Shown: positions 8,088 through 17,860 of the stretch, piece by piece
Layout of the letters: each line of letters opens with the position of its first letter
Numbering within the stretch: the stretch's first letter is position 1
Source of the DNA: Pedobacter glucosidilyticus DSM 23534
Lineage (GTDB): Bacteria; Bacteroidota; Bacteroidia; Sphingobacteriales; Sphingobacteriaceae
Assembly (NCBI RefSeq): GCF_000425145.1
Contig: NZ_AULF01000024.1
Location: 19,430-83,429 of the forward strand
DNA: 64,000 nt
Direction of reading: 5' to 3'
The notes under the pieces: model-generated
What the model was told of the DNA's origin: nothing
What the model saw: the letters and a program-made list of their open reading frames with translations, nothing else
The model's database searches: none
Position numbers and translations under genes: made by a program

Positions 8088-9623
8088 ATGTCCAAAACCT
8101 TGAGGTTAATTTTAGGAGATCAACTCAACTGGCAACATCCTTGGTTTGCTGATAAGCAAAAGGATGTTACCTATGTGATGATGGAAATTATGCCAGAACA
8201 ATTATATGTGAAGCATCATATCCAAAAAATTGTCGGTTTCTTCCTTAATATGAGGCATTTTGCCCTGAGTCTTAAACAACAAGGGCATCATGTGATTTAC
8301 TTTTATCTGGATAGCGCAGAAAATCAACAAGATTTTAGAGCAAACTTAATCTGGCTCAAACAAAAGCTCAACATCAAGAAATTTGAGTATCAATTACCAG
8401 ATGAATTAAGGCTAGATGAAACTTTAAAAGAAATCCAAAAGGAATTTAAAGAGAGTAAAGTTTATGATACGCATCACTTCCTAACTTCAAGAAATGAAGT
8501 AAAAGACTTTTTCAAGGGGAAAAAGCAATACCTCATGGAAAACTTCTACAGGTATATGCGTAAAAAGCATCATCTATTGGTTGATAGCCAACTTAACCCA
8601 ATAGGTGGTCAATGGAATTTTGATGCTGATAATAGAAAAAAATATGATGGAAAAACGCCTTTGAAAGAACCTTTACTTTTTAAAAGGGATGTTACCGAGT
8701 TGGTAAACTTACTAGAAAAAATGCAGGTTCCTTATATAGGCGAAATCAATAAAAAAGAATTTGATTACCCGGTTGGTAGGCAAGAGGCTTTTGCGCTGTT
8801 AGACCACTTTTGTCAAGAACTTTTACCCGCTTTCGGTACTTATGAAGACGCCATGCTGAAAGAGCATGTAACTCTATTTCATTCCAGATTATCTTTCGTA
8901 CTCAACCTAAAAATCATCAGCCCTAATGAAGTTGTACAGCAAGTTATAAAATACTGGGAGCAGCATCAAAACAGCATTACCATTGCTCAGGTAGAAGGAT
9001 TTACAAGGCAAGTGATAGGTTGGCGAGAGTATATGCGTGGAATCTATTGGGCAGAAATGCCTAGTTTCAAAGAAAAAAATTTCTTTAACTACACTACTTC
9101 CTTACCAAATTGGTTTTGGGATGGAAAAGTGAAAATGCACTGCCTAAAGCACTGTTTAGCTAATTCTTTAGAAAATGCTTATGCACATCATATTCAGCGC
9201 TTAATGGTGATTGGAAACTTTACCTTGTTGGCGGGGATCCATCCTACAGAAGTTGATAATTGGTTTTTAGGCGTTTACACAGATGCTATAGAATGGGTAC
9301 AAATTACCAATACCAGAGGAATGAGCCAATTTGCAGATGGAGGCATTGTAGGAAGTAAACCTTATGTTTCATCTGCCAACTATATTGATAAAATGAGTAA
9401 TTATTGTAAAAACTGTTTTTACGATAAGACCAAAAGATACGGAAATAAGGCATGCCCATTCAATAGCTTGTATTGGAATTTTTATATACAACAAGAAGAA
9501 AAACTTAAAAATAACCAAAGGGTATCTATGATGTATAAACTCTTGGAAAAAATGGAACCTACAGAGAAAGAAAAAATTTCAGAACAAGCAAAAAAATATT
9601 TGGAAAATCTAAACAGCTTGTAA
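8088..9623 (+). CDS. FeS-BCP cryptochrome / (6-4) photolyase-like protein
   Basis: A 511-residue protein of the photolyase-related group that carries FAD and a 4Fe-4S cluster and is known from PhrB-type (6-4) photolyases. It starts with LRLILGDQLNWQHPWF, the family's opening. Cysteines in KMHCLKHC and in the C-terminal YCKNCFYDKTKRYGNKACPF segment match the expected four cluster ligands. It has the family's GSKPYVSSANYI segment. It lies 81 bp upstream of a CarH-like light-sensing regulator, consistent with light-dependent expression. An inverted repeat, AATGCA/TGCATT (8050-8070), lies just upstream. Confidence 0.88.
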   Translation: MSKTLRLILGDQLNWQHPWFADKQKDVTYVMMEIMPEQLYVKHHIQKIVGFFLNMRHFALSLKQQGHHVIYFYLDSAENQQDFRANLIWLKQKLNIKKFEYQLPDELRLDETLKEIQKEFKESKVYDTHHFLTSRNEVKDFFKGKKQYLMENFYRYMRKKHHLLVDSQLNPIGGQWNFDADNRKKYDGKTPLKEPLLFKRDVTELVNLLEKMQVPYIGEINKKEFDYPVGRQEAFALLDHFCQELLPAFGTYEDAMLKEHVTLFHSRLSFVLNLKIISPNEVVQQVIKYWEQHQNSITIAQVEGFTRQVIGWREYMRGIYWAEMPSFKEKNFFNYTTSLPNWFWDGKVKMHCLKHCLANSLENAYAHHIQRLMVIGNFTLLAGIHPTEVDNWFLGVYTDAIEWVQITNTRGMSQFADGGIVGSKPYVSSANYIDKMSNYCKNCFYDKTKRYGNKACPFNSLYWNFYIQQEEKLKNNQRVSMMYKLLEKMEPTEKEKISEQAKKYLENLNSL

Positions 9624-9645
9624 ATTTGTATTTGTTTAAACAAAT
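9599..9645 (+). promoter_or_regulatory. Promoter and palindromic operator of the CarH-like gene
   Basis: TTTG (9599-9602), an 18-nt spacer and TAAATTTG (9621-9628, which includes the photolyase stop codon) match the Bacteroidota promoter. The perfect 16-bp palindrome ATTTGTTTAAACAAAT (9630-9645) covers the predicted start of transcription near 9632. A leader of about 72 bases follows. The position suggests autoregulation by the MerR-type protein encoded next. Confidence 0.6.
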
Positions 9646-9704
9646 TTAACATTAGCTTGTTACTGCAATAACTCTAAAGCAGAAGTAGCTATAAAACAGG
9701 TAAG

Positions 9705-10604
9705 GTGAAAAGATTTTCTATTAGTGATATTGAGAACTTAACTGGTATAAAAGCCCATACCATTAGGGTTTGGGAACAACGTTATAATTTCTTCACGCCA
9801 AAACGTACAGAAACCAATATCCGTTATTATGATGATCAAGATTTGTGCATGTTCCTCAACATCGCAACATTAAATGAAAACGGATATAAAATCAGTAAGA
9901 TTTCTCAAATGAATAGTGAAGAAATCAATCAACTGGTTGCCTCACTCAAGGAAAATCATTACAATACCAATATACAGGTTCAAATGCTTTCAAATGCCAT
10001 GTTAAAAATGGATGATGAAGAGTTTGACGAAATTTTAAGTACTTGTATCAGAGAAATGGGAATGGAAACGGCTGTAGCCGAAATCGTTTTCCCCTTTTTA
10101 AGAAAAGTAGGCTTTATGTGGCAGGTTGGTACCATTAACCCAGCACACGAGCACTTTGCTACGCATAAAATAGAGCAAAAAATTATTTATTGTACCACAC
10201 AATTCAATAAAAAAATTAATAAACAAGGTAAAAGATATTTACTCTTTTTACCACCTAATGAACATCACCAAGTAGGCTTGTTGTTTGCACAATATATGCT
10301 AAGAAGCAATGGTCACCATGTTTTATATTTAGGTCAAAATCTCCCTTACGAAAGCTTAGCCGAGGTTGTAAATTATTATGAGCCTGATTATGTATTATCC
10401 GTATTAACAGTTTTAAATACAGATACGGATGTTGATGATGCAGTCTCTAAAATTAAAAATGCCATTGGCCAAACCCCCTTAATTCTTACAGGGAGTTTAA
10501 TTACCAGTCAAGAGACTAATAAAGAAGAGAAAATCATCATCGTGAAAAATATAGGAGAGTTTGCAAGTATCATAGAAAAGTTAAATATGAGCATAGCTTC
10601 TTAA
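9705..10604 (+). CDS. MerR family regulator with cobalamin-binding domain (CarH/LitR-like)
   Basis: A 299-residue regulator starting at GTG. Residues 1-70 are a MerR winged helix (IENLTGIKAHTIRVWEQRYNFF). Residues about 95-170 are the helical B12-capping domain with the W-x9-EH motif (W...EH in MWQVGTINPAHEH). Residues about 180-295 are the B12-binding fold with the E-x-H-x-x-G axial-ligand motif (EHHQVG). In CarH proteins adenosylcobalamin holds the repressor on DNA in the dark and light breaks the complex. That mechanism is inferred here from the motifs. The photolyase-like gene upstream is a natural target. Confidence 0.87.
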   Translation: MKRFSISDIENLTGIKAHTIRVWEQRYNFFTPKRTETNIRYYDDQDLCMFLNIATLNENGYKISKISQMNSEEINQLVASLKENHYNTNIQVQMLSNAMLKMDDEEFDEILSTCIREMGMETAVAEIVFPFLRKVGFMWQVGTINPAHEHFATHKIEQKIIYCTTQFNKKINKQGKRYLLFLPPNEHHQVGLLFAQYMLRSNGHHVLYLGQNLPYESLAEVVNYYEPDYVLSVLTVLNTDTDVDDAVSKIKNAIGQTPLILTGSLITSQETNKEEKIIIVKNIGEFASIIEKLNMSIAS

Positions 10605-10605
10605 T

Positions 10606-10623
10606 TTCAAATAATTATTTGAA
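10606..10623. promoter_or_regulatory. Perfect 18-bp palindrome upstream of sucA
   Basis: TTCAAATAATTATTTGAA is fully self-complementary. It starts two bases after the stop codon of the CarH-like gene and lies about 55-70 bases before the predicted sucA transcription start. It may be an activator or repressor site for sucA, or a short 3' hairpin for the upstream gene. No T run follows, so a terminator is less likely. Confidence 0.45.
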
Positions 10624-10664
10624 TATTTAAGCCTTTTAAATTAGTGGTTTACAAACCTATTTTT

Positions 10665-10672
10665 TACTTTTG
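10665..10672 (+). promoter_or_regulatory. sucA promoter -7 element
   Basis: TACTTTTG matches TAnnTTTG exactly and predicts transcription from about 10676, leaving a 21-base leader before ATG 10697. No convincing TTTG -33 box is found at the right distance. Confidence 0.5.
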
Positions 10673-10696
10673 CCCCTTATAAAGAATTAGTTTTTG

Positions 10697-13501
10697 ATGG
10701 ATAGTTTTTCATACCTAAGTAACGCAGATTCTGCCTATATAGATTCCCTTTATCAATCATATAAAGAAGATCCGCAATCAGTAGATTTTGGCTGGCAGAA
10801 ATTTTTCGAAGGATTTGATTTTGGCCAACAGGCAGCAGACGGAAACAGCGCCGAAAATGTATCTGTAAATTCAACTCCAGATCATGTATTAAAAGAAATT
10901 AATGTTTTAAACATGATTAATGGCTATCGTACTAGAGGCCATTTGTTTACCAAAACCAACCCTGTAAGAGAAAGAAGAAAATATTATCCTGGAAAGGGTA
11001 TAGAAACTTTTGGTTTTACCGATGCTGATTTAGATACCGTATTTAACGCCGGTGTTGAAGTTGGTTTAGGCCCTGCTAAGCTGAGAGACATTTATCAACT
11101 ATTAGAAGATACTTATTGTCAATCTATCGGTGTGGAGTATAGATACATGCGTAATCCTATCAAATTTAAATGGTTTGAGGAGCGTATGGAATCTAGTCGT
11201 AACCTGCCAAATTTTGATACCGACAAGAAAAAGAGAATTTTACAAAAGCTTAACCAAGCTGTAGTTTTTGAGAGTTTCTTAGGAACAAAATTCTTAGGTC
11301 AGAAACGTTTTTCTTTAGAAGGAGCAGAATCTTTAATACCTGCTTTAGACTCGGTTATAGAAAAAGGAGCGGAGTTAGGTATCCAAGAATTTGTGATAGG
11401 TATGGCCCACCGTGGTCGTTTAAATGTTTTAGCCAATATCATGGGTAAAACATACAAAGATATTTTCTCTGAGTTTGATGGTAAATACAATAAAGATTTA
11501 CCTTTTGGTGGTGATGTTAAATACCACATGGGTTTTTCTACCGATGTAGAAACCTCTAACAACAATAAAGTTCATTTAAGTCTTTGTCCTAACCCTTCTC
11601 ACCTAGAAACTGTGGGTGCCATTGTAGAAGGTTTATCAAGATCTAAAATGGATATGAAATACGGTAGCGATTATAAAAAAATCGCCCCTATTTTGATACA
11701 TGGTGATGCTTCAGTAGCCGGTCAAGGCTTGGTTTACGAGGTTTTACAAATGGCCAAGTTAGATGCTTATAAAACAGGTGGTACCATCCATTTGGTTATC
11801 AATAACCAGGTAGGTTTTACTACTAACTTTAAAGATGCTCGTTCATCAACTTACTGTACAGATATTGCAAAAGTTACTTTATCGCCAGTATTCCACGTAA
11901 ATGGTGATGATCCTGAAGCGGTAGTTTATGCTATCAATATGGCGATGGAATATCGTCAGCGTTTCCATAATGATGTATTTATAGATATTTTATGTTACAG
12001 AAGATATGGACATAACGAGTCTGATGAGCCTAGATTCACGCAGCCACTTCTTTATAAAACCATAGAAAAACATCCAAACCCAAGAGAAATTTATGTTGAA
12101 AAACTTAAAGCTGCTGGGGCTGTTGATGCCAATTTGGCTAAACAAATGGATAAAGAGTTCAGAGATCTTTTACAAGAAAGGTTAAATGAATCAAAAGAAG
12201 ATGAAGGTGCACCAATAAACCCAGTTTTCTCTGGCGCATGGACAGAAGTAAGGTTCTCTAAAGAAGAAGATTTTGTGTCATCTCCTGATACCAGCGTAGA
12301 TAAAGATACTTTCTTAAAAATAGCTTCTAAAATTACCGATTTGCCAACCGATAAGAAATTCTTATCTAAAGTAGACCGTTTGTTTAAAGATCGTAAGAAA
12401 ATGGTTAACGAAACCCATGTTTTTGATTGGGCAATGGGCGAGTTGATGGCTTACGGTACTTTAGTTAACGAAGGTAACCGAGTAAGAATAAGTGGTCAAG
12501 ATGTTGAAAGAGGTACATTCTCTCACCGTCATGCGGTTGTTAAAGTAGAAGATTCTGAAGAAGAATACACGCCTTTAACACAAGTATCAGAAAAGCAAGC
12601 TCCTTTTGAGATTTATAACTCTCACCTTTCAGAATACGGTGTACTAGGTTTTGAGTATGGTTACGCCATGGCAAACCCTTATGCTTTAACCATTTGGGAA
12701 GCACAGTTTGGAGATTTCTTTAACGGAGCTCAAATTGTTGTAGACCAATACATATCATCAGCAGAAACCAAATGGCAAAGAGCTAATGGTTTGGTGATGT
12801 TATTGCCTCACGGTTATGAAGGTCAAGGTCCGGAGCACTCTTCTGCAAGGGTAGAGCGTTTCCTAGAACTTTGTGCCGAGTATAACATGAGCGTTGTAAA
12901 TTGTACTACGCCAGCTCAATTTTTCCATGTATTACGTCGCCAGCTAAAAAGAGAAATTCGCAAGCCTTTAGTTGTATTTACACCTAAGAGTTTGTTAAGA
13001 TTCCCTAAATGCGTTTCTCCTTTAGAAGATTTTACCAATAGTAAATTCCAAGAAGTTATTGATGATGCATCAGCGAAAGCTAAAGATGTAAAACGTGTAT
13101 TAATCTGTACTGGTAAAATTTTCTACGACTTACAAGAGGAGAAAGAAAAGTTAAACAGAAAAGATATTGCTATTGTGAGATTAGAGCAAATGTATCCTAC
13201 TCCTTTTGCACAGTTAGATAAAATTAGAGAGAAATATATCAATGCTGAGTTTATTTGGGTACAAGAAGAACCAGAAAACATGGGCGCTTGGCCATTCATT
13301 AGCAGAGTGTTTAGAAAATCTAAATTTGATTTTGATGTAATTTCTAGAAAGCCTAGCAGCAGCCCTGCAACAGGTTTTGCAAAATTACACTTAGCAGAGC
13401 AAGCTGCCATAGTAGCTAAAGCTTTCGAGATAAAAAATACAGAGCAAGTTAAAGAAGTAGTAAAAAAAGCGTCGACCGCTAAAACTGCTAAAGTAGATTA
13501 A
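10697..13501 (+). CDS. sucA: 2-oxoglutarate dehydrogenase E1 component
   Basis: A 934-residue thiamin-diphosphate enzyme that decarboxylates 2-oxoglutarate and passes the succinyl group to the lipoyl arms of E2 in the TCA cycle. The N terminus ([22 protein letters not shown]) is the E1o E2-binding peptide. [18 protein letters not shown] and [18 protein letters not shown] are the cofactor and substrate-site signatures, and the transketolase-like C-terminal half includes [20 protein letters not shown] 10697 is chosen over an adjacent TTG. E2 follows 29 bp later. Confidence 0.97.
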   Translation: MDSFSYLSNADSAYIDSLYQSYKEDPQSVDFGWQKFFEGFDFGQQAADGNSAENVSVNSTPDHVLKEINVLNMINGYRTRGHLFTKTNPVRERRKYYPGKGIETFGFTDADLDTVFNAGVEVGLGPAKLRDIYQLLEDTYCQSIGVEYRYMRNPIKFKWFEERMESSRNLPNFDTDKKKRILQKLNQAVVFESFLGTKFLGQKRFSLEGAESLIPALDSVIEKGAELGIQEFVIGMAHRGRLNVLANIMGKTYKDIFSEFDGKYNKDLPFGGDVKYHMGFSTDVETSNNNKVHLSLCPNPSHLETVGAIVEGLSRSKMDMKYGSDYKKIAPILIHGDASVAGQGLVYEVLQMAKLDAYKTGGTIHLVINNQVGFTTNFKDARSSTYCTDIAKVTLSPVFHVNGDDPEAVVYAINMAMEYRQRFHNDVFIDILCYRRYGHNESDEPRFTQPLLYKTIEKHPNPREIYVEKLKAAGAVDANLAKQMDKEFRDLLQERLNESKEDEGAPINPVFSGAWTEVRFSKEEDFVSSPDTSVDKDTFLKIASKITDLPTDKKFLSKVDRLFKDRKKMVNETHVFDWAMGELMAYGTLVNEGNRVRISGQDVERGTFSHRHAVVKVEDSEEEYTPLTQVSEKQAPFEIYNSHLSEYGVLGFEYGYAMANPYALTIWEAQFGDFFNGAQIVVDQYISSAETKWQRANGLVMLLPHGYEGQGPEHSSARVERFLELCAEYNMSVVNCTTPAQFFHVLRRQLKREIRKPLVVFTPKSLLRFPKCVSPLEDFTNSKFQEVIDDASAKAKDVKRVLICTGKIFYDLQEEKEKLNRKDIAIVRLEQMYPTPFAQLDKIREKYINAEFIWVQEEPENMGAWPFISRVFRKSKFDFDVISRKPSSSPATGFAKLHLAEQAAIVAKAFEIKNTEQVKEVVKKASTAKTAKVD

Positions 13502-13530
13502 TCATATATCAAATATATAATAGCGTATTT

Positions 13531-15066
13531 ATGAGCTTAGAAATTAAAGTGCCTGCAGTAGGCGAGTCTATAACTGAAGTGATCCTTTCCAGATGGATCA
13601 AATCTGATGGAGATCATGTAGAAATGGATGAAGTTATTGCAGAACTGGAATCAGATAAAGCTACATTTGAGCTTACTGCAGAGGGTGCAGGAGTATTAAA
13701 AACTATCGCAAAGGAAGGCGATACCCTAGAAATTGGTGCTTTAGTATGTAAAATAGAAGGTTCAGATTCTGCTCCGGCTAAAGAAGAGGCTTCTGTTGAA
13801 GTTGCTAAAGAAGAAGCGGCTCCTGCAGCAGCACCAGCTTCCACAGGTGGTGGTGTTGTAGAAGTAAAAGTTCCGGCAGTTGGAGAATCAATTGCAGAAG
13901 TTACTTTAACCAAATGGTTAAAAGCAGATGGTGATGAAGTTGCTATGGATGAGGTAATTGCAGAATTAGAATCTGATAAAGCAACATTTGAGTTACCAGC
14001 AGAAAGTGCAGGTGTTTTAAAAACTATAGCTAAAGAAGGCGATGTATTAGAGATTGGTGCTTTAGTAGCTTCAATTAGTGGTTCAGCAGGTGTTTCTGCA
14101 AAAACTGTTTCTTCTACACCGGCAGCAGCACCAGCAGCAAGTTCAGCAAAAGCTGAAGGAGCTTCTTCTTATGCAGATAAAACACCTTCTCCAGCAGCAG
14201 CCAAAATTTTAGCAGAAAAAGGCATCAGCCCTAGCGCAGTAAGCGGAACTGGAGTAGGTGGCAGAATCACAAAAGAGGATGCTAATAACGCTCAAGCAGC
14301 TAAGCCAGCAAGTGCTCCGGCAAAAGCAGCAGCTACTAGTCAGCCAAGTACAACAACATCTGGCGATAGAGTAGAACGTCGTGAGAAAATGAGTTCGCTA
14401 AGAAAAACCATTGCTAAGCGTTTAGTTTCTGTTAAAAATGAAACGGCTATGTTAACTACTTTCAATGAAGTTAATATGGCGCCCGTAATGGAGCTTAGAA
14501 AAAAATATAAAGATCAGTTTAAAGAAAAACATGGAGTAGGTTTAGGCTTCATGTCATTCTTTACTAAAGCAGTTACAGAAGCATTAAAAGATTTCCCTGC
14601 GGTAGGTGCTAAAATAGATGGCGATGAAATTGTTTATAGTGATTTTGCTGACGTTTCTATAGCGGTTTCTGCGCCTAAAGGTTTGGTTGTACCTATCATT
14701 AGAAATGCAGATAAAATGTCTTTAGCTCAGATAGAGAAAGAAGTTATCAGCTTAGCTACAAAAGCAAGAGAAAACAAACTTACTATTGAGGAAATGACAG
14801 GTGGTAACTTTACCATCACCAATGGTGGTATTTTTGGTTCTATGTTATCTACCCCTATTATTAATGCGCCACAATCAGCTATATTAGGTATGCATAATAT
14901 TGTTGAAAGACCAGTTGCAGAAAACGGACAAGTAGTTATCAGACCAATTATGTATGTAGCTTTGTCTTATGACCATCGTATTATTGATGGACGTGAGTCT
15001 GTAGGTTTCTTAGTTAGAGTTAAGCAACTTTTAGAAGACCCAGCAAGATTATTACTAGGCGTTTAA
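13531..15066 (+). CDS. sucB: 2-oxoglutarate dehydrogenase E2 (dihydrolipoyl succinyltransferase), two lipoyl domains
   Basis: A 511-residue E2 with two lipoyl domains (residues about 2-77 and 109-184; lipoyl lysines K43 and K150, each in ESDKATFEL), separated by Ala/Pro/Glu-rich linkers. A peripheral E1/E3-binding domain follows ([19 protein letters not shown], about residue 218). The C-terminal catalytic core ends with [12 protein letters not shown], holding the active-site His and Asp. The classical E. coli SucB has one lipoyl domain, so the duplicated arm is notable. It sits directly downstream of E1, and the pair forms one operon ending at the terminator at 15087. Confidence 0.95.
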   Translation: MSLEIKVPAVGESITEVILSRWIKSDGDHVEMDEVIAELESDKATFELTAEGAGVLKTIAKEGDTLEIGALVCKIEGSDSAPAKEEASVEVAKEEAAPAAAPASTGGGVVEVKVPAVGESIAEVTLTKWLKADGDEVAMDEVIAELESDKATFELPAESAGVLKTIAKEGDVLEIGALVASISGSAGVSAKTVSSTPAAAPAASSAKAEGASSYADKTPSPAAAKILAEKGISPSAVSGTGVGGRITKEDANNAQAAKPASAPAKAAATSQPSTTTSGDRVERREKMSSLRKTIAKRLVSVKNETAMLTTFNEVNMAPVMELRKKYKDQFKEKHGVGLGFMSFFTKAVTEALKDFPAVGAKIDGDEIVYSDFADVSIAVSAPKGLVVPIIRNADKMSLAQIEKEVISLATKARENKLTIEEMTGGNFTITNGGIFGSMLSTPIINAPQSAILGMHNIVERPVAENGQVVIRPIMYVALSYDHRIIDGRESVGFLVRVKQLLEDPARLLLGV

Positions 15067-15086
15067 GCCTTTTCGATAAACTAAAG

Positions 15087-15122
15087 AAACCTCTGGAATT
15101 TTCTCCAGAGGTTTTCTTTTTT
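15087..15122 (+). terminator. Rho-independent terminator after sucB
   Basis: AAACCTCTGGA (15087-15097) and TCCAGAGGTTT (15104-15114) form an 11-bp perfect stem with a 6-nt loop, followed by TCTTTTTT. Confidence 0.92.
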
Positions 15123-15135
15123 AGTGAGCAAATTT

Positions 15136-16143
15136 ATGAGCATCAAAAAGTATTTAATCGTTTCTGTTCTAATCTTAAGCTCTTTAAGTGGCTTTACACA
15201 GCAATTAGAAACGAATGTTAATTTCCACGGTTTTGCAGATAATAGAGAATATGCAAAATCAGGACGTTTATCTCAAACCATATTCGGTGCTCGTTTCTCG
15301 CCTGAAATTGGTGTTTTATTAGATAGCGTACATCGTCTAAGAGTTGGTGTTAATTTACTTCACGAATTTGGTTCTTCAGAATTTATAAAAAAAGCTAATC
15401 CGGTTATCTATTATCAATACCAAAACAAAGCTTGGGATTTTTATTTAGGAGCCTTCCCGAGAGTAAATTTATTGGATGATTATCCCCGTATTCTTTTAAA
15501 CGATACCTTAAATTATTTCAGACCCAATATAGAGGGGATGTTGGTTAAATATGAAACGGCGAAGTTTAAACAAAATATCTGGATAGATTGGACAAGCAAG
15601 CAAACTAACCAAAACAGAGAGGCATTTTTATTTGGTTTTTCTGGAAAATACCAGCCGGGTAAATTCTTCTTATCACATTATGCTTACATGTTCCATAATG
15701 CTTTTTCTAAAATGCCGCCTGCCGACCAATATTTACAAGACAATGGAGCTGTTTTGGTGCAATTGGGTTTAGATTTAGGCAAACCCCTGTTTCTTGATTC
15801 TTTAACAATTTCGGTAGGAGCAATGGCTTCTATAGAAAGAACCAGAGGTTTAACAGGTATAGAAACTCCTACAGGTTTTATCAGTAATTTATATGCAGCT
15901 TACAAAAAGTTTGATATACAAAATACCTTTTATGCAGGTCAAGGTCATTTCTTAATTAATGGGGATAAGTTTTATACATCTGATGTTTATGACCGTTTAG
16001 ATATTGGTTTTACACCTATTATGTTTAAGAATATACAAGGTAAATTTATTTGTTCTTTACATTTTGTAGATGGTGTAATTGATAGTCAGCAAGCTTTTTC
16101 TTTAAGGTATAACCTGTTTAATTCTAAAGGTCTAAAAAAGTAA
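15136..16143 (+). CDS. Secreted protein, probable outer-membrane beta-barrel, function unknown
   Basis: A 335-residue protein starting at ATG 15136 (MSIKKYLIVSVLILSSLSGFTQ), which gives a clean signal peptide cleaved after FTQ or nearby. A GTG at 15124 would place the start inside the terminator tail, so it is rejected. The mature part alternates aromatic and polar residues (NVNFHGFAD, FGARFSPEIG, YYQYQNKAWDFYLGAFPRV), as in porin-like barrels, and ends in a strand-like AFSLRYNLFNSKGLKK. I do not recognise a specific family or substrate. It stands alone between terminators. Confidence 0.7.
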   Translation: MSIKKYLIVSVLILSSLSGFTQQLETNVNFHGFADNREYAKSGRLSQTIFGARFSPEIGVLLDSVHRLRVGVNLLHEFGSSEFIKKANPVIYYQYQNKAWDFYLGAFPRVNLLDDYPRILLNDTLNYFRPNIEGMLVKYETAKFKQNIWIDWTSKQTNQNREAFLFGFSGKYQPGKFFLSHYAYMFHNAFSKMPPADQYLQDNGAVLVQLGLDLGKPLFLDSLTISVGAMASIERTRGLTGIETPTGFISNLYAAYKKFDIQNTFYAGQGHFLINGDKFYTSDVYDRLDIGFTPIMFKNIQGKFICSLHFVDGVIDSQQAFSLRYNLFNSKGLKK

Positions 16144-16149
16144 GTTCAT

Positions 16150-16188
16150 AAAAAAAGAGCTTCAGAATGATACCAAAGCTCTTTTTTT
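16150..16188. terminator. Bidirectional terminator between convergent genes
   Basis: A run of seven A residues plus GAGCTT (16150-16162) pairs with AAGCTC followed by seven T residues (16176-16188). It serves the plus-strand barrel gene and the minus-strand ndk gene, which converge here. Confidence 0.9.
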
Positions 16189-16204
16189 ATGAGTTTTATG
16201 TTAG

Positions 16205-16624
16205 TTAAAACCTCTCAGAAGCATTAAAGAAGAAATTACCTTCAATTAAAGCGTTATCATCAGAATCAGATCCGTGTACTGCGTTTGCATCAATAGATTT
16301 TGCGTATTTGTTACGGATAGTTCCTGGCTCTGCTTTAGTTGGGTCTGTAGCGCCAATTAATTTTCTGAAATCTTCTACAGCATTATCTTTTTCAAGAATA
16401 GCAGCTACAATAGGTCCAGAAGACATAAAATCAACTAAATCTTTGTAAAAAGGACGCTCTTTATGGATTTCATAAAATTTACCAGCAAGCTCTTCACTTA
16501 AACGGGTATATTTCATGGCAATAATTTTAAATCCGGCAGATGTAATATCATTCAAAATAGCACCAATATGTCCGTTTGCAACGGCATCGGGCTTAATCAT
16601 TGTAAAAGTTCTGTTAGTAGCCAT
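16205..16624 (-). CDS. ndk: Nucleoside diphosphate kinase
   Basis: A 139-residue enzyme that transfers the gamma-phosphate between nucleoside tri- and diphosphates through a phosphohistidine. The active-site His is in [12 protein letters not shown] near residue 115, and [10 protein letters not shown] opens the fold. I start at the ATG at 16624 ([10 protein letters not shown]). Upstream in-frame ATGs would add 31 residues that overlap the promoter and are not part of the family. Length matches the usual 135-145 residues. Confidence 0.97.
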   Translation of the reverse strand: MATNRTFTMIKPDAVANGHIGAILNDITSAGFKIIAMKYTRLSEELAGKFYEIHKERPFYKDLVDFMSSGPIVAAILEKDNAVEDFRKLIGATDPTKAEPGTIRNKYAKSIDANAVHGSDSDDNALIEGNFFFNASERF

Positions 16625-16645
16625 ATTTGTTTTTGAATTTGACCG

Positions 16646-16675
16646 CAAAAATACGTTTAAAATCTTAATGTAAAA
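16646..16675 (-). promoter_or_regulatory. ndk promoter
   Basis: On the minus strand TTTT (16672-16675), an 18-nt spacer and TATTTTTG (16646-16653) match the Bacteroidota consensus. The predicted start of transcription is about 18 bases before the ndk ATG. Confidence 0.6.
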
Positions 16676-16732
16676 GCTATAGCTCTTTAATTTGTTGGTA
16701 ATTATGTAACTTCGCAATTATTAGATTTTTGG

Positions 16733-17743
16733 ATGATTGATATAACCGCTATTAAAGCGCTGCTTGCTGAGCCTAGACGTATTGTAATTACTACTCACCA
16801 TAAACCAGACGGAGATGCCATGGGCTCTTCATTAGGTTTATACAACTATTTAATCCAAAAAGGACACTTTGTTAAAGTAGTTTCCCCAACAGATTATCCG
16901 TACTTTTTACAATGGCTGCCTAATAATCCGGAAGTTATCATTTTTACAGAAAAGCAAGAAGAAAGTAAGAAATTAGTGGCCGATGCCGAGCTTATTTTTT
17001 GCCTTGATTTTAATGCTTTATCTCGTATTAATGAGTTAGGAGATGAGGTAAGAAAATCATCAGCCATAAAAATTATGATAGATCATCACTTAGAGCCAGA
17101 GGGTTTTGATGATTATCGTTATTGGAATATTGGCGCCTGTGCTACCGCCCAGTTGGTTTATGATTTTATTGTAAATGAGTTAGAAGAGAAACAATACATC
17201 AATAAGGATGTAGCTACATGTTTATATACTGGTATCATGACAGACTCTGGATCATTTAGATTTCCAACTGTAACTGCTGGTTTACACCGTATCGTAGCAG
17301 ATTTAATAGATGCAGGTGCAGAAAACTGGAGAATTCATCAACAAGTATATGATAACGCTACAGAAGGGCGTTTAAAATTCTTAGGATATTGCTTAAGTAA
17401 TAAATTAGAAGTTTTTAGAGAATACAATACAGCTTTAATTAGTGTTTCTAAAAGTGATATCGCAAAGTTTGATATTCAAACAGGCGAAACTGAAGGGATA
17501 GTTAATTATGCTTTATCAATAAACGGAATAAAATTAGCGGCATTTATTGTAGAAAGATCAGATAGGGTAAAGCTATCTTTACGTTCTACCGGAGATTTCC
17601 CGGCAAATGAAATTTGTAAAAAATATTTTGATGGCGGAGGGCATAGAAATGCTGCTGGTGGCCATTCTGAAGAAAGCTTAGAGCAGGTAGTACAAAAATT
17701 TAAAAGTATATTACCCGAATATCAAAAGCTATTGCTACTATAA
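16733..17743 (+). CDS. nrnA: DHH/DHHA1 phosphoesterase, NrnA-type nanoRNase / PAP phosphatase
   Basis: A 336-residue Mn-dependent phosphoesterase predicted to degrade very short RNAs and 3'-phosphoadenosine 5'-phosphate. The metal-binding motifs are in order: THHKPDGDAMGS (residues about 21-32), FCLDFN, MIDHHLEPEG (the DHH motif) and TGIMTDSGSFRF. The C-terminal DHHA1 domain ends with the glycine-rich FDGGGHRNAAGGH substrate-binding motif. It is divergent from ndk. The NrnA assignment rests on domain order and length. Confidence 0.92.
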   Translation: MIDITAIKALLAEPRRIVITTHHKPDGDAMGSSLGLYNYLIQKGHFVKVVSPTDYPYFLQWLPNNPEVIIFTEKQEESKKLVADAELIFCLDFNALSRINELGDEVRKSSAIKIMIDHHLEPEGFDDYRYWNIGACATAQLVYDFIVNELEEKQYINKDVATCLYTGIMTDSGSFRFPTVTAGLHRIVADLIDAGAENWRIHQQVYDNATEGRLKFLGYCLSNKLEVFREYNTALISVSKSDIAKFDIQTGETEGIVNYALSINGIKLAAFIVERSDRVKLSLRSTGDFPANEICKKYFDGGGHRNAAGGHSEESLEQVVQKFKSILPEYQKLLLL

Positions 17744-17860
17744 GAAACATAAGTTTATATTTGGCAGCAATTTTTGATATATTGAATCATTAAAAAAACA
17801 GATAAACGATTATAAAATAGTAAAGGGCAAAAAAATGCCTCATTAAACAAAATTAAATTA

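Noticed and set aside
16625..16717. 31-residue N-terminal extension of Ndk
   Set aside because: It covers the predicted ndk promoter, and Ndk proteins start at the MATNRTF position.
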